A stretch of 64,000 bases of DNA from Shewanella schlegeliana (GTDB taxonomy: Bacteria; Pseudomonadota; Gammaproteobacteria; Enterobacterales; Shewanellaceae). A model generated the notes under the pieces. That model worked only from the letters and a program-made list of their open reading frames with translations, was not told where the DNA came from and did no database searches. Of the stretch, positions 28,269 through 37,444 are shown in pieces. Both the position numbers and the translations under genes were made by a program. Each line of letters begins with the position of its first letter. The stretch's first letter is position 1. The stretch spans positions 434,001 to 498,000 of the forward strand of contig NZ_JAESVD010000003.1 in the NCBI RefSeq assembly GCF_016765635.1, written 5' to 3'.

Positions 28269-29066
28269 ATGCGTCATTTACAGCCAAATGAACTGTCAAT
28301 CTTATTGGTTGAACCATCAGACACCCAACGAAAAATTATCTGTCAGCGGCTCGAGCAGGAGGGAGTTAAGCAGATCCAAACTGCCACCAACCTTGCCGAG
28401 GCGCTAAAGATCATCAATCGCCACCAGCCGGATCTCGTGGCGAGTGCCATGCACTATGAAGATGGCACCGCGCTGGAGTTACTGCAACAGATCAAGTCAT
28501 CCCAGCACTTTAGTGATATTCAGTTTATGTTGGTCTCGAGTGAGTGTCGTCGCGAACAGTTAGAGAGCTACCGTCAATCTGGCGTGGTCGCCATACTGCC
28601 TAAACCGTTTACAGCAGAACACTTAGGTAAGGCATTAAATGCCACTATCGACCTGCTCAGTCATGACGAGTTAGATTTGACCCACTTTGATGTGCAAGAT
28701 CTGCGCGTTCTGGTGGTAGACGATAGCAAAATGGCGCGCAACGTCATTAAGCGCACCATCACTAACCTTGGATTAAGGCTCATCACTGAGGCTGAAGATG
28801 GCCAACAAGCCATTGAACTGATGCAACAACAGATGTTTGACTTAGTTATCACCGATTACAACATGCCAAGTGTCGATGGACTCGAGTTAACCCAGTTTAT
28901 TCGCAACGATAGCCAACAATCACATATTCCGATCTTAATGGTCTCATCGGAGGCCAATGAGACCCACTTAAATAACGTTTCTCAGGCTGGAGTGAATGCC
29001 CTGTGCGATAAACCTTTCGAGCCAAATACCGTGAAACAGATCATTTATCAGCTACTTGAAGAGTAA
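28269..29066 (+). CDS. Tandem receiver-domain response regulator
   Basis: This 265-residue protein consists of two receiver domains and no output domain. The second (about 143-262) is complete: VVDDSKMARN acidic pair, DLVITDYNMP phospho-acceptor, and KPF. The first (about 10-125) lacks both the acidic pair (VEPSD) and the acceptor, with Ala in DLVASAMHYE, but keeps LPKPF. The first domain is thus a pseudo-receiver, probably a protein-interaction or regulatory module. No partner kinase is adjacent. Confidence 0.9.
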   Translation: MRHLQPNELSILLVEPSDTQRKIICQRLEQEGVKQIQTATNLAEALKIINRHQPDLVASAMHYEDGTALELLQQIKSSQHFSDIQFMLVSSECRREQLESYRQSGVVAILPKPFTAEHLGKALNATIDLLSHDELDLTHFDVQDLRVLVVDDSKMARNVIKRTITNLGLRLITEAEDGQQAIELMQQQMFDLVITDYNMPSVDGLELTQFIRNDSQQSHIPILMVSSEANETHLNNVSQAGVNALCDKPFEPNTVKQIIYQLLEE

Positions 29067-29202
29067 AAAACTGAGAAATCGCCCCTATTTTTGACTTTAA
29101 GCCCTATTTCACAGGGTTAAAGCGCTTTTAAAATGCAAAGGCTTGTGGCATGTTACATAGTGCTACTAACAAATAAATCTACGGAAAGAAGAGACTATTC
29201 AA

Positions 29203-29475
29203 ATGAATAAGACTGAACTTGTTGCAAAAATGGCTGAATCTGCAGAACTAACTAAAGCTGAAGCCGCTCGCGCCTTAAAATCTTTTGAAGAAGCAGTTGC
29301 TGAAGCAATGAAGAGTGGAGAGAAGATCTCTATCGTTGGTTTTGGCTCTTTTGAAACAACACAGCGTGCAGCGCGTACAGGTCGTAACCCACAGACTGGT
29401 AAAGAGATCCAGATCCCTGCGGCTACCGTACCTAAGTTCAAAGCGGGTAAGACACTTAAAGATAGCGTTAACTAA
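29203..29475 (+). CDS. HU-family nucleoid protein
   Basis: This 90-residue DNA-bending protein compacts and organises the chromosome. It shows the family features MNKTELVAKMAE, the hinge GFGSFE, and the DNA-binding arm segment RTGRNPQTGKEIQIPA with its conserved Pro. The length matches HU subunits; whether it is the alpha or beta type cannot be said. It is a single gene followed by a strong terminator. Confidence 0.95.
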   Translation: MNKTELVAKMAESAELTKAEAARALKSFEEAVAEAMKSGEKISIVGFGSFETTQRAARTGRNPQTGKEIQIPAATVPKFKAGKTLKDSVN

Positions 29476-29500
29476 ATCACTGTTTCCGCAGTAAATAACT

Positions 29501-29524
29501 AAACCTCCTTATGGAGGTTTTTTT
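29501..29524 (+). terminator. Terminator after HU gene
   Basis: The 8-bp stem AAACCTCC/GGAGGTTT with a four-base loop is followed by further T residues, 25 bases after the stop. Confidence 0.9.
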
Positions 29525-29713
29525 GTATCCAAGATTTGTCTTCATATCTGCCCTATCACGGTGCCTGTTGCCCCATGCTGAATCATATCTTTCCCCCTCT
29601 CTAACAATTCAAAATACAAACCATTGTTTTTATTTAACAAAAGTCTTGGCTTAGACTTTGCTAATTCTTTTAAGAAGTAAAACCACAATAATATTTCTAC
29701 GAAGGGGAATAGC

Positions 29714-30406
29714 ATGAACAAGTTACTTTTTAAGAGCACGGCAGTCCTAATGACGACACTACTGAGTAGCACAGCATACGCAGCGGTCGAAGCGAACATA
29801 GGCGCAACCTCTAATTACCTATGGCGCGGAATAACTCAAACCGATGACAGTACGGCGGTGCAAGGCGGTATAGACTACAGTCATGATTCAGGCTTTTATC
29901 TTGGCACTTGGGCTTCTAATGTCGACTTCGGTGATGACACTAGCTATGAGGTTGACCTCTATGGTGGATTTGCTGGCAGCATAGCTGAAGAGTTTGGCTA
30001 CGACATAAGCTACCTCTACTACGCCTACCCGGATGCAGATGGCAACATAGATCTAGGTGAAGTCAGTGCAGCGATTAACTGGAAATGGATTGAGGTAAGC
30101 TACTCCCACTTGGTCAATGCAGGAGATGATGTTACAACTGATCCACTGGATAATACCGATATGGGCTATCTGCAAACCACCCTAAGCTACTCTCTCTCTG
30201 ACACCCTTTCGATCTCAGCCCATTATGGCTACTCCAGTGGCGACGTAGTAACCGCTTGGTACGGCGTCAGTAACTATGCCGATTACTCACTGACTCTCAG
30301 TAAAGATACCAACTTGGGGACGGTATTTTTTACTGTCAGTGATACAGATCTTAAAAATGATGATGGCAAAATTTTGCTCGGATACAATTACAGTTTTGAG
30401 CTGTAA
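29714..30406 (+). CDS. TorF-family putative porin
   Basis: This 230-residue protein has a signal peptide ending AYAA and the start of the TorF family, ANIGATSNYLWRGITQT. Alternating hydrophobic strands run to a C-terminal YSFEL, typical of an outer-membrane beta-barrel. The family is regarded as porin-like, but substrates are unknown. The ATG at 29714 is preceded by AAGGGG. It is a single gene with a terminator-like hairpin downstream. Confidence 0.88.
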   Translation: MNKLLFKSTAVLMTTLLSSTAYAAVEANIGATSNYLWRGITQTDDSTAVQGGIDYSHDSGFYLGTWASNVDFGDDTSYEVDLYGGFAGSIAEEFGYDISYLYYAYPDADGNIDLGEVSAAINWKWIEVSYSHLVNAGDDVTTDPLDNTDMGYLQTTLSYSLSDTLSISAHYGYSSGDVVTAWYGVSNYADYSLTLSKDTNLGTVFFTVSDTDLKNDDGKILLGYNYSFEL

Positions 30407-30471
30407 CTCACTGTTTGAAAGGTTGTTTTAACTATTATTTAGGGTAAATAGCCAAAGTACCCAAGCAAGAC

Positions 30472-30504
30472 TTTTAGTTGCTTAATTTCATTAAGCAACT
30501 AAAA
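30472..30504 (+). terminator. Terminator-like hairpin after TorF-type gene
   Basis: A perfect 14-bp stem (30472-30485 with 30491-30504) with a five-base loop; both ends are A/T-rich. Confidence 0.75.
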
Positions 30505-30535
30505 AACATTCAAATTAATAAACTTTGAACTAAAA

Positions 30536-30552
30536 ATGTAATTTTGTTACAT
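30536..30552. promoter_or_regulatory. Inverted repeat upstream of small conserved ORF
   Basis: ATGTAA-TTTTG-TTACAT forms a perfect 6-bp dyad in the gap before the gene at 30739. It could be an operator. The rest of the 332-base gap (30407-30738) shows only the preceding hairpin and no ORF. Confidence 0.35.
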
Positions 30553-30738
30553 GGATCGCATATTTTTAAATCACTCCCTGCTAAATTCCAAATTAAGCAC
30601 TCACTAATAAGGTTTAATCGAGTAAGCCAATGAGTGCAGACATTGTTTAGTTATTAACCATATGGTATCGAGAGCATTTCCTTTTAACGCTAAGCAAGCG
30701 ATTCGGAACAATGGATACCTAGCTAAGAGGAATTCGTG

Positions 30739-30918
30739 ATGGCTCAGACTATTGATTTTGTGCCCAACGATGCAGAGATGGAGGCGTATACAACGCCTAA
30801 GAATCAGCAAGCTGCTGACGAGTTAGCACACAAAAAAGCGGTAAAAAAGCGTCTTGAAGATTATCTTGAACGCGCACAATTAAAGCGCGACTTAAGTGAA
30901 GATGACTTTTGGGCATAA
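30739..30918 (+). CDS. Small conserved-type hydrophilic protein (59 residues)
   Basis: This short gene starts at ATG 30739 (a GTG sits just before it) with AAGAGG eight bases upstream. The protein is highly charged, with a Lys/Arg/Glu helix KKRLEDYLERAQLKRDLSED and a C-terminal DDFWA. The style is that of small PA3496-like proteins, but the match is too weak for a firm name. A strong terminator follows, supporting a real transcript. Confidence 0.75.
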   Translation: MAQTIDFVPNDAEMEAYTTPKNQQAADELAHKKAVKKRLEDYLERAQLKRDLSEDDFWA

Positions 30919-30935
30919 ACTTAACGTAGCGTAAT

Positions 30936-30973
30936 AAAAAAAGCTCCTGAGATACTATCCAGGAGCTTTTTAG
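30936..30973. terminator. Bidirectional terminator before the symporter gene
   Basis: An 11-bp stem, AAAAGCTCCTG/CAGGAGCTTTT, lies between convergent genes. Confidence 0.88.
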
Positions 30974-30995
30974 TTTATACAGCTTTTCCCCTAGA

Positions 30996-32375
30996 CTACT
31001 TAGCCTGTTGCGACGCCATATCCGCTTGACGCTTCTTCAGAAAATACTCTCTGGTTAATGCAAATACCACTGGGCTCAGTAACGCCAAAGCGATCAAATT
31101 TGGAATCGCCATCATGGCGTTCAGCGTGTCAGCCAATAGCCAGATAAACTCCAGTGAGCTTACTGCCCCCAAAGGCACCACTATTGTCCAAAGGATCCTA
31201 AATGGCTTGATAGCCTTAATACCAAATAGGAACTGTACACACTTCTCACAGTAAAAACTCCAACCCAAGATAGTGGTAAAGGCGAAAATACTCAAAGCGA
31301 TAGCCACCACATAATTACCCATAGGGAAAGCATGAGAAAAGGCAAAAGAGGTTAACGCCGCACCGTTCTCACCCGAAGTCCAAGCGCCAGAGACGATAAT
31401 AGCCAAGCCTGTGATGCTACACACAATCAAGGTATCGATAAATGTCCCTAGCATTGCCACCAAGCCTTGTGCCACCGGGTTGTTGGTCTGCGCTGCAGCA
31501 TGGGCAATAGGTGCACTACCCAAACCCGCTTCATTCGAGAACACACCACGCGCCACACCAAAGCGAATCGCAGCCCAAACCGCAGCGCCAGCAAAGCCAC
31601 CTTGTGCTGCAACAGGATTAAAGGCGCTGTGCAGAATCAACTCAATTGCTGCAGGGATCTCAGAGGCGTAGACAACTAATACCGCCACACCCGCAGCCAG
31701 ATAGAAAACCGTCATCATAGGCACCAGCTTACCTGCGACATCGGCAATACGTTTAATACCACCCATCAATACCGCACCAACCAGCACCATAAGTACCACA
31801 CCGGTAATCCATGTTGGCACGCCAAAGTTGCTGCTCAGCGCATCGGCAACCGAGTTGGCCTGCACCGTATTACCGATCCCAAACCCAGCTAATGAACCAA
31901 ACAAGGCAAAAGCGGTACCGAGCCAAGCCCACTTAGCGCCCAAACCGTTTTTGATGTAGTACATCGGACCACCAACGTGGTTGCCATTGTCATCCACTTC
32001 ACGATACTTTACCGCTAAGACAGCCTCGGCAAACTTGGTTGCCATGCCCACTAGCGCTGTACACCACATCCAAAATAGCGCACCAGGGCCGCCGATAAAA
32101 ATCGCGGTTGCGACTCCGGCAATATTACCGGTACCTATGGTGGCCGATAGCGACGTCATTAAGGCATTAAAGGGGCTAATCTCCCCCTTCATCCTCTTAT
32201 CTTTATCGGGAATACGCCCAGACCATAAGAGTTTAAAACCAGTGCCGAGCTTTAAAATTGGCATCAGGCGCAAACCAAAGGTCAAGAATAATCCCACCCC
32301 AAGAATCATGACCAGCATGGGCGTCCCCCAGACCACACCATTGATCATGCTTACTAAATTCGTAATAGCTTCCAT
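30996..32375 (-). CDS. Alanine/glycine:cation symporter (AGCS family)
   Basis: This 459-residue inner-membrane protein of the sodium:alanine symporter family imports small amino acids with Na+. It has about 10-11 hydrophobic helices and the family motifs SATIGTGNIAGVATAI near residue 78, GGPMYYIKNGLGAKW near 138 and FSNEAGLGSAPIAHAAA near 278. The ATG at 32375 begins MEAITNLVSM. It is a single gene, with a terminator at its 3' end. Confidence 0.95.
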   Translation of the reverse strand: MEAITNLVSMINGVVWGTPMLVMILGVGLFLTFGLRLMPILKLGTGFKLLWSGRIPDKDKRMKGEISPFNALMTSLSATIGTGNIAGVATAIFIGGPGALFWMWCTALVGMATKFAEAVLAVKYREVDDNGNHVGGPMYYIKNGLGAKWAWLGTAFALFGSLAGFGIGNTVQANSVADALSSNFGVPTWITGVVLMVLVGAVLMGGIKRIADVAGKLVPMMTVFYLAAGVAVLVVYASEIPAAIELILHSAFNPVAAQGGFAGAAVWAAIRFGVARGVFSNEAGLGSAPIAHAAAQTNNPVAQGLVAMLGTFIDTLIVCSITGLAIIVSGAWTSGENGAALTSFAFSHAFPMGNYVVAIALSIFAFTTILGWSFYCEKCVQFLFGIKAIKPFRILWTIVVPLGAVSSLEFIWLLADTLNAMMAIPNLIALALLSPVVFALTREYFLKKRQADMASQQAK

Positions 32376-32690
32376 TCAAACCTCGTCGATACAGAGAATT
32401 TATCGTTATTATTTATATTTATACTTATATTTATAATCATGTATTTAGGGCTTTTTGATCTTGCATTTTTAATCTTGAATTAGATTAGAAAGATCAAAAG
32501 GTCCTAATAAAGCGAGCGCTCATCTCCATAAAGATAAAAACACTCAAACTTTCAAACAGAGTACAACGAATTGTTAACCTTTGGAAAGGCTGAAAAATAA
32601 ACTAGCGCGGTTTACCATAGTGTGTAACCACGCTATGGCAAGGATCTGTTATAGCAATAGCTTGCTATAAGAAGGGCTTTTATCTGTGTA
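32376..32690. other. Intergenic region with short hairpins
   Basis: An AT-rich run of TTTATA-like repeats (32403-32437) lies upstream of the symporter start. A CCATAG/CTATGG hairpin is at about 32615-32638. A TTATAGCAA/TTGCTATAA hairpin at 32649-32670 sits just past the arsJ-tail remnant. No ORF is supported. Confidence 0.45.
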
Positions 32691-32695
32691 TCGCT

Positions 32696-32807
32696 CGAGG
32701 CAACTTAAAGGAGATAACAAAGGTAATAAACAGCATGCCAGCCGCAAGTAACCAATATAAGCAGACAAGCCGATAGTCCTGTCGCTTGATAGACCCAACC
32801 AGAAAGC
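32696..32807 (-). pseudogene. Decayed second copy of the arsJ 3' end
   Basis: This segment is a diverged repeat of 32866-32967, the 3' end of the neighbouring arsJ gene. Read on the minus strand it encodes LSGWVYQATGLSACL, against LSGWVYQEAGLSACL in ArsJ, then is shifted by about ten extra bases, after which MLFITFVISFKLPR returns in another frame. It is a broken remnant of an arsJ tail and cannot encode a working protein. Confidence 0.8.
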
Positions 32808-32840
32808 TCTACGACTACATAAAACACTCAACTTCTATTT

Positions 32841-34067
32841 TTAGTATGAAGTTAGAGTTTGATTTCGAGGCAACTTATAGGAGATGACAAAAGTAATAAA
32901 CAACATGGCTGCCGAAATAAACAAACAAGCCGATAGCCCAGCCTCTTGATATACCCAACCGGAAAGCACCGTGCCTAGTAGCCGCCCCATCGCATTGGCC
33001 ATATAGTAGAAGCCAATATCCAGCGACACCCCATCCTCACAGGCATAACTGACGATCAAATAACTGTGCAATGAGGAGTTAATCGCAAAGACGGCGCCAA
33101 ACACCATCAGGCCGATGATGAGTGCGAGTTGAGGCGCTACCCAGCCAGTAAATATCAGCACGGCAAGTATTGCGGTTATCAATGCAAGTAAGCCCACCCA
33201 CAGGGTTGCCACTTTGCCATCAGGAGCCTGCTTTCTCGCAGTAAAAGAGGGGGCGATAGACTGCACCATGCCATAGGCGATAACCCATAGCGCCAGAAAA
33301 GCCCCGACACTACTGTGCTCCCAACCTAACTGGCTAGCGAGAAACACTGGCAGTGCAATCACAAACCACACATCTCTCGCGGCAAACAGAAATAGACGTG
33401 CTGCAGAGAGGATATTAACGTTATCACTCTTAGAAAATATCTGGGTAAATTTAGGCTTTGACTTAGCTTTGCCTAAGTCAGCCTTCAAACTCAGCATGCT
33501 GCCAAGCCATACAATCAACAGCATTACCGCCATTATTGCCACAGCACCGCTAAAGCCAGCGAGTGACAGCAGTAAGCCCCCTAAAAAGAAGCCGGCTCCT
33601 TTTAACGCATTTTTAGAGCCTGTTAATATGGCAACCCATCGATAGAGCTTATCTTCGGCATCTTTGGGCACCAAAGTTTTAATCGCGCTCTTGGCACTCA
33701 TCTTATTGAGATCTTTAGCGATCCCCGATAACGCCTGCGCCGCCATCACCCAGGGCACGGTAAGCATTGCCGCTGGCAATAACAACATGGATAGCGCGAT
33801 AATCTGCAGCCCTAGACCTATGTTCATGGTTTTGTTGAGGCCAAGTCTTGCACCTAACCAGCCACCCACAAGGTTAGTGATCACACCGAAGATCTCATAA
33901 AACAGGAACAGCATGGCGATCGCCAGTGGCGTATAACCTAGGTCATAAAAGTGCAGCACCACCAACATGCGCAAAGCGCCATCGGTAAGTGTGAATGCCC
34001 AGTAGTTACCCGTGACAATCAAGTATTGTTTAACGCTATCAGGCAAAGAACGATATTTAGTTAACAC
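32841..34067 (-). CDS. arsJ: ArsJ organoarsenical efflux permease (MFS)
   Basis: This 408-residue inner-membrane MFS protein has about 12 helices. The start is GTG at 34067, with GGAAAG six bases upstream. It is named from family resemblance (for example NYWAFTLTDGALRMLVVLHFYDLG in its opening region, and LSGWVYQEAGLSACL near the end) and from the linked GAPDH gene. ArsJ is known to expel 1-arseno-3-phosphoglycerate, which GAPDH makes from arsenate and glyceraldehyde-3-phosphate and which then falls apart outside, so the pair confers arsenate resistance. Its 5' end is repeated upstream and its 3' end downstream. Confidence 0.87.
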   Translation of the reverse strand: MLTKYRSLPDSVKQYLIVTGNYWAFTLTDGALRMLVVLHFYDLGYTPLAIAMLFLFYEIFGVITNLVGGWLGARLGLNKTMNIGLGLQIIALSMLLLPAAMLTVPWVMAAQALSGIAKDLNKMSAKSAIKTLVPKDAEDKLYRWVAILTGSKNALKGAGFFLGGLLLSLAGFSGAVAIMAVMLLIVWLGSMLSLKADLGKAKSKPKFTQIFSKSDNVNILSAARLFLFAARDVWFVIALPVFLASQLGWEHSSVGAFLALWVIAYGMVQSIAPSFTARKQAPDGKVATLWVGLLALITAILAVLIFTGWVAPQLALIIGLMVFGAVFAINSSLHSYLIVSYACEDGVSLDIGFYYMANAMGRLLGTVLSGWVYQEAGLSACLFISAAMLFITFVISYKLPRNQTLTSY

Positions 34068-34364
34068 GGCTTACTTTCCATATACCAAGAGTCCCTACAC
34101 CAAGAATTAACAAGAATTAAAATAGTGAGCGTAATGCCCCCTCAAATTAGACACCCGTCACGAATCGGTATTGCTTAACGCTATCAGGCAAAGAACGATA
34201 TTTAGTTAACACGGCTTACTTTCCATATACCAAGAGTCCCTACACCAAGAATTAACAAGAATCAAAATAGTGAGCGTAATGCCCCCTCAAATTAGACACC
34301 CGTCACGAATCGGTATTGCTTAACGCTATCAGGCAAAGAACGATATTTAGTTAACACGGCTTAC
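34008..34364. repeat. 145-bp tandem repeat containing the arsJ 5' end (about 2.5 copies)
   Basis: Copy 1 is 34008-34152 (including the first codons of arsJ), copy 2 is 34153-34297 and partial copy 3 is 34298-34364. Copies are spaced exactly 145 bases. Copies 2 and 3 each carry a GTG start and the first 15 arsJ codons (MLTKYRSLPDSVKQY), then diverge to RFVTGV and a stop, giving two 21-codon reading frames upstream of real arsJ. Confidence 0.9.
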
Positions 34365-34368
34365 CACC

Positions 34369-34440
34369 TTAAAAAAGGAACTAGGATGCGAGGACGTGGC
34401 TTCGCCACTGCTAGGACGCTACGCTGCTAGGAAAGCAAAG
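34369..34440. repeat. Dispersed repeat, copy A
   Basis: A 72-base sequence that recurs at 34535-34608 with few differences, containing CTAGGA ends and the hairpin GTGGC-TTC-GCCAC followed by CTGCTAGGACGCT. It is non-coding and lies between gap and arsJ. Confidence 0.8.
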
Positions 34441-34471
34441 GCAAAAGCTATAACAGCAGACACCAGCTTTT

Positions 34472-34516
34472 GATTTTCCTGCTTTTCCTGATTTTCCTGA
34501 TTTTCCTGATTTTCCT
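34472..34516. repeat. Five-copy 9-bp tandem repeat
   Basis: Five consecutive units of GATTTTCCT; the second unit reads GCTTTTCCT. A simple repeat likely to vary in copy number by slippage. Confidence 0.85.
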
Positions 34517-34534
34517 AGGACCTAGAACCTAAAG

Positions 34535-34608
34535 TTAAAGAAGGACCTAGGATACTAGGGCGTGGCTTCGCCACTGCTAGGACGCTGCGCTGCGAGGAAA
34601 AAGCAAAG
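34535..34608. repeat. Dispersed repeat, copy B
   Basis: Second copy of the repeat at 34369-34440, with the same GTGGC-TTC-GCCAC hairpin and CTAGGA motifs. The remaining sequence to 34869 is non-coding and holds further short GC-rich direct/inverted motifs (about 34729-34790). Confidence 0.8.
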
Positions 34609-34869
34609 GAAAAAACGAAAACAGCTAACACCATCTTAGTTTTGCCATGTTTCCACTGTCTCAGCTTGCATCGTCTTAGCTTGATGGGCTAAAGGCCAAC
34701 CTACAGTCAATTTTCTATCTTTTCTTTACCGTAAGCGAAGCGTTCCGTGAGTGAGTCTGCGAACGTTCAGTAAGGCCGCAGGCCGCTCGTCTTAGCTTGA
34801 CCATCTTAGCTTTTCCTGCTCTTCCCTGCTTTTCCTAGAACCTAGAAGCGAAGCGTCCTTCTTTTCCCT

Positions 34870-35880
34870 TTAAGCTTGATCCATCTTACCCACCATAATG
34901 GCCAATTCTGCGGTGCGGTTAGCATAGCCCCACTCATTGTCATACCAGACATAGAGTTTGACTTGGGTGCCGTTAACCACCATGGTCGATGGCGCATCAA
35001 TGATGCTTGAGCGAGGATCAGTTTTGTAATCCACAGATACCAGCGGACGCTCTTCATAGCCAAGGATCCCTTTAAGCTCACCTTCAGCTGCTTGCTTAAG
35101 TAACTGGTTCACTTCTGCTTCTGTCGTTTCACGGTTTAGCTCAAACACACAGTCGGTAATCGAGGCATTCGCCAGAGGTACGCGAACCGCATGACCATTT
35201 AGCTTACCCTTAAGCTCTGGGAAGATATGAGTAATGGCTGTCGCACTGCCAGTTGTGGTTGGAATAAGACTTAAACCACAGGCACGGGCACGACGCAGAT
35301 CTTTATGGGGCGCATCCAAGATCGTTTGAGTATTGGTAATGTCATGAATGGTGGTCATCGAGCCATGCTTGATACCGATCTTTTCATGGATCACTTTCAC
35401 CACTGGAGCCAAACAGTTAGTGGTACAAGATGCAGCCGTGACAATCGGGTAGATATCCTTATTATAAAGATCATGGTTTACCCCCATCACGATATTGAGC
35501 ACGCCCTCCTCTTTCACTGGTGCGGTAACCACCACTCGCTTTACGCCTTGATCCAGATAGGCTTGTAGCAAGGCTTTGGTTTTCATCACGCCAGATGCTT
35601 CAATCACCACATCACAACCTGACCAGTCGGTATCGGCAATCGCATTGTTACGGGTAGTCGCAATGCGACTTTCGCCAATGACTATGGTATCGCCGTCTGC
35701 CGTTGCTTCTTCAGACCAGCGACCGTGAATAGAGTCAAATGTTAACAAGTGCGCTAACGTTGGCGCATCACCAGCAGGATCGTTGATCTGTACAAACTCA
35801 ACCTCACTGTTACTCCAAGCCGAGCGTAATGCGAGTCGCCCCATTCTACCGAAGCCATTGATACCAATTTTGATTGTCAT
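34870..35880 (-). CDS. gap: Arsenic-associated glyceraldehyde-3-phosphate dehydrogenase
   Basis: This 336-residue GAPDH has the NAD-binding start [13 protein letters not shown] and the catalytic Cys in [11 protein letters not shown] near residue 150, with the active-site His in THDIT-type sequence (TIHDITNTQ). It lies between acr3 and arsJ in the arsenic cluster, so it is most likely the arsenate-dependent form that makes 1-arseno-3-phosphoglycerate for ArsJ, rather than the main glycolytic enzyme. The family and the location support this; the kinetics cannot be seen. Spacing to acr3 is 96 bases and to arsJ about 800, the latter filled by repeats. Confidence 0.92.
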   Translation of the reverse strand: MTIKIGINGFGRMGRLALRSAWSNSEVEFVQINDPAGDAPTLAHLLTFDSIHGRWSEEATADGDTIVIGESRIATTRNNAIADTDWSGCDVVIEASGVMKTKALLQAYLDQGVKRVVVTAPVKEEGVLNIVMGVNHDLYNKDIYPIVTAASCTTNCLAPVVKVIHEKIGIKHGSMTTIHDITNTQTILDAPHKDLRRARACGLSLIPTTTGSATAITHIFPELKGKLNGHAVRVPLANASITDCVFELNRETTEAEVNQLLKQAAEGELKGILGYEERPLVSVDYKTDPRSSIIDAPSTMVVNGTQVKLYVWYDNEWGYANRTAELAIMVGKMDQA

Positions 35881-35976
35881 AATTATCTCTCAACCTAACT
35901 TTTAAGGATGTAAGTAAATGCTTTAATTGAACAAACCAGCCAACTCTATTGCTCTGAAAGCTAGCCCATATCTCGA

Positions 35977-37014
35977 TTAACTCGCTGCAGTGGGCTCATC
36001 CGCAAACAGATGCCGACTCCGATTAGCTATCGCCACTAGCGACAGCATCACAGGTACCTCCACCAGCACGCCAACCACAGTCGCAAGGGCTGCACCTGAG
36101 TGTAGGCCAAACAGTGAAATAGCCACAGCGACCGCGAGCTCAAAGAAGTTTGATGTAGCAATCATGCATGCAGGAGCGGCAATCTTATGGGTTAGCTTCA
36201 TTCGCTTAGCGATAAAGAAAGCAATAAAAAAGATGCCATAGGTTTGAATCAATAATGGAATGGCAATCAGCGCGATATTTTGTGGCTGGGCGATAATGGT
36301 TTCCGCCTGAAAACCGAATAACAACACAACCGTAGCGAGCAGACCCAACATAGACCAGGGCTTTAGCTTAGCCACAAACGCATTCAACCGCGTTTCGTCA
36401 CTATTTTTCTGCAATAAGTGCCTTGTTAGCACACCAGCAATAAGAGGCAATACCACATAGAGCACCACTGAAGATAACAGAGTTGCCCAAGGCACTTGAA
36501 TATCGCTCACCCCAAGCAGCAAGGCTGTAATAGGCGCAAACGCCACCACCATGATCAAGTCATTTACCGACACCTGTACCAGGGTATAGTTAGGATCGCC
36601 CTTAGTGAGCTGACTCCAGACAAAAACCATGGCAGTACAAGGCGCTACGCCTAATAAAATCATGCCTGCAATATATTCACTGGCCGTTTGTGGATCGACC
36701 AAGTCGACAAAGAACACCCTAAAGAACAACCAACCTAAGGCAGCCATGGTAAATGGCTTCACCAGCCAGTTAATGACTAATGTTAGTACTAGGCCTTTAG
36801 GGCTTTTACCCACATCTTTAATCGCCGAGAAATCAATCTGGATCATCATCGGGTAGATCATTACCCAGATCAGCACCGCGATAACCAAATTCACATGGGC
36901 ATACTCAAGCCCTGCAACAATGGCAAAGGTATCCGGAGATAAATTACCTAGAAACACACCCGCAAGGATGGCTAAACCGACCCATACACTTAAATAACGC
37001 TCAAAAATACCCAT
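35977..37014 (-). CDS. acr3: ACR3-type arsenite efflux permease
   Basis: This 345-residue inner-membrane permease expels arsenite. It has about ten hydrophobic helices and the ACR3 signature [20 protein letters not shown] with its conserved Cys near residue 125, plus [11 protein letters not shown]. It follows arsR closely (58 bases between acr3 start and arsR stop) and is expected to share its transcript. Confidence 0.95.
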   Translation of the reverse strand: MGIFERYLSVWVGLAILAGVFLGNLSPDTFAIVAGLEYAHVNLVIAVLIWVMIYPMMIQIDFSAIKDVGKSPKGLVLTLVINWLVKPFTMAALGWLFFRVFFVDLVDPQTASEYIAGMILLGVAPCTAMVFVWSQLTKGDPNYTLVQVSVNDLIMVVAFAPITALLLGVSDIQVPWATLLSSVVLYVVLPLIAGVLTRHLLQKNSDETRLNAFVAKLKPWSMLGLLATVVLLFGFQAETIIAQPQNIALIAIPLLIQTYGIFFIAFFIAKRMKLTHKIAAPACMIATSNFFELAVAVAISLFGLHSGAALATVVGVLVEVPVMLSLVAIANRSRHLFADEPTAAS

Positions 37015-37072
37015 AATGTTTGACCTAATTACAGTGGAAATAGCAAAAATCTTTGCTCAATAAAATCGACAA

Positions 37073-37417
37073 CTAACAGCAATTCTTAGCTCTTTCTGGA
37101 CGGTCACCCATCTGCAAAAGCTTAGCTAAATTACTGTCGATTAATCCGGCCTGTTCGGTAGCCAAGGTGTGCAAAATTGCATTAGCCCAAGAGGGAAGCT
37201 CTGGGTTAATGCGATAAAAAACCCACTGACCTTGGCGCCTATCGACCAACAAGCCTAGCTTTCGCAACTGCGCCAAATGACGAGAGATCTTAGGCTGGAT
37301 CTCATCGAGTGCCGTCATCAACTCGCAAACACACAGCTCTGATTCTGACTGGATCAGCAGCAAGCTGCGCAGTCTGGTGTCATCGGCCAACGCCTTAAAA
37401 AAGGTTAAAGGTGTCAT
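37073..37417 (-). CDS. arsR: ArsR-family arsenical repressor
   Basis: This 114-residue winged-helix repressor releases the ars promoter when arsenite binds. The metal-binding CVC lies in SELCVCELMTAL, followed by the recognition helix KISRHLAQLRKLGLL. A C-terminal Asn-Cys-Cys could add thiol ligands. The ATG at 37417 is favoured because GAGAG lies six bases upstream; longer in-frame starts to 37474 would cover the likely operator region. It is the first gene of the leftward arsenic operon. Confidence 0.93.
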   Translation of the reverse strand: MTPLTFFKALADDTRLRSLLLIQSESELCVCELMTALDEIQPKISRHLAQLRKLGLLVDRRQGQWVFYRINPELPSWANAILHTLATEQAGLIDSNLAKLLQMGDRPERAKNCC

Positions 37418-37444
37418 CGTCATCTCTCGAAAAAACGCCATATG

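Noticed and set aside
32649-32831. 60-codon reverse ORF near arsJ
   Set aside because: It lies across the broken arsJ-tail remnant and is a by-product of the frame shift, not a gene.
34008-34364. CRISPR array
   Set aside because: The 145-bp units are head-to-tail without spacers and contain gene sequence.
34472-34516. CRISPR-like short repeats
   Set aside because: Nine-base units without spacers are a simple tandem repeat.
34842-35081. Second reverse ORF overlapping gap
   Set aside because: It is a different frame of the gap coding region without a credible start or product.
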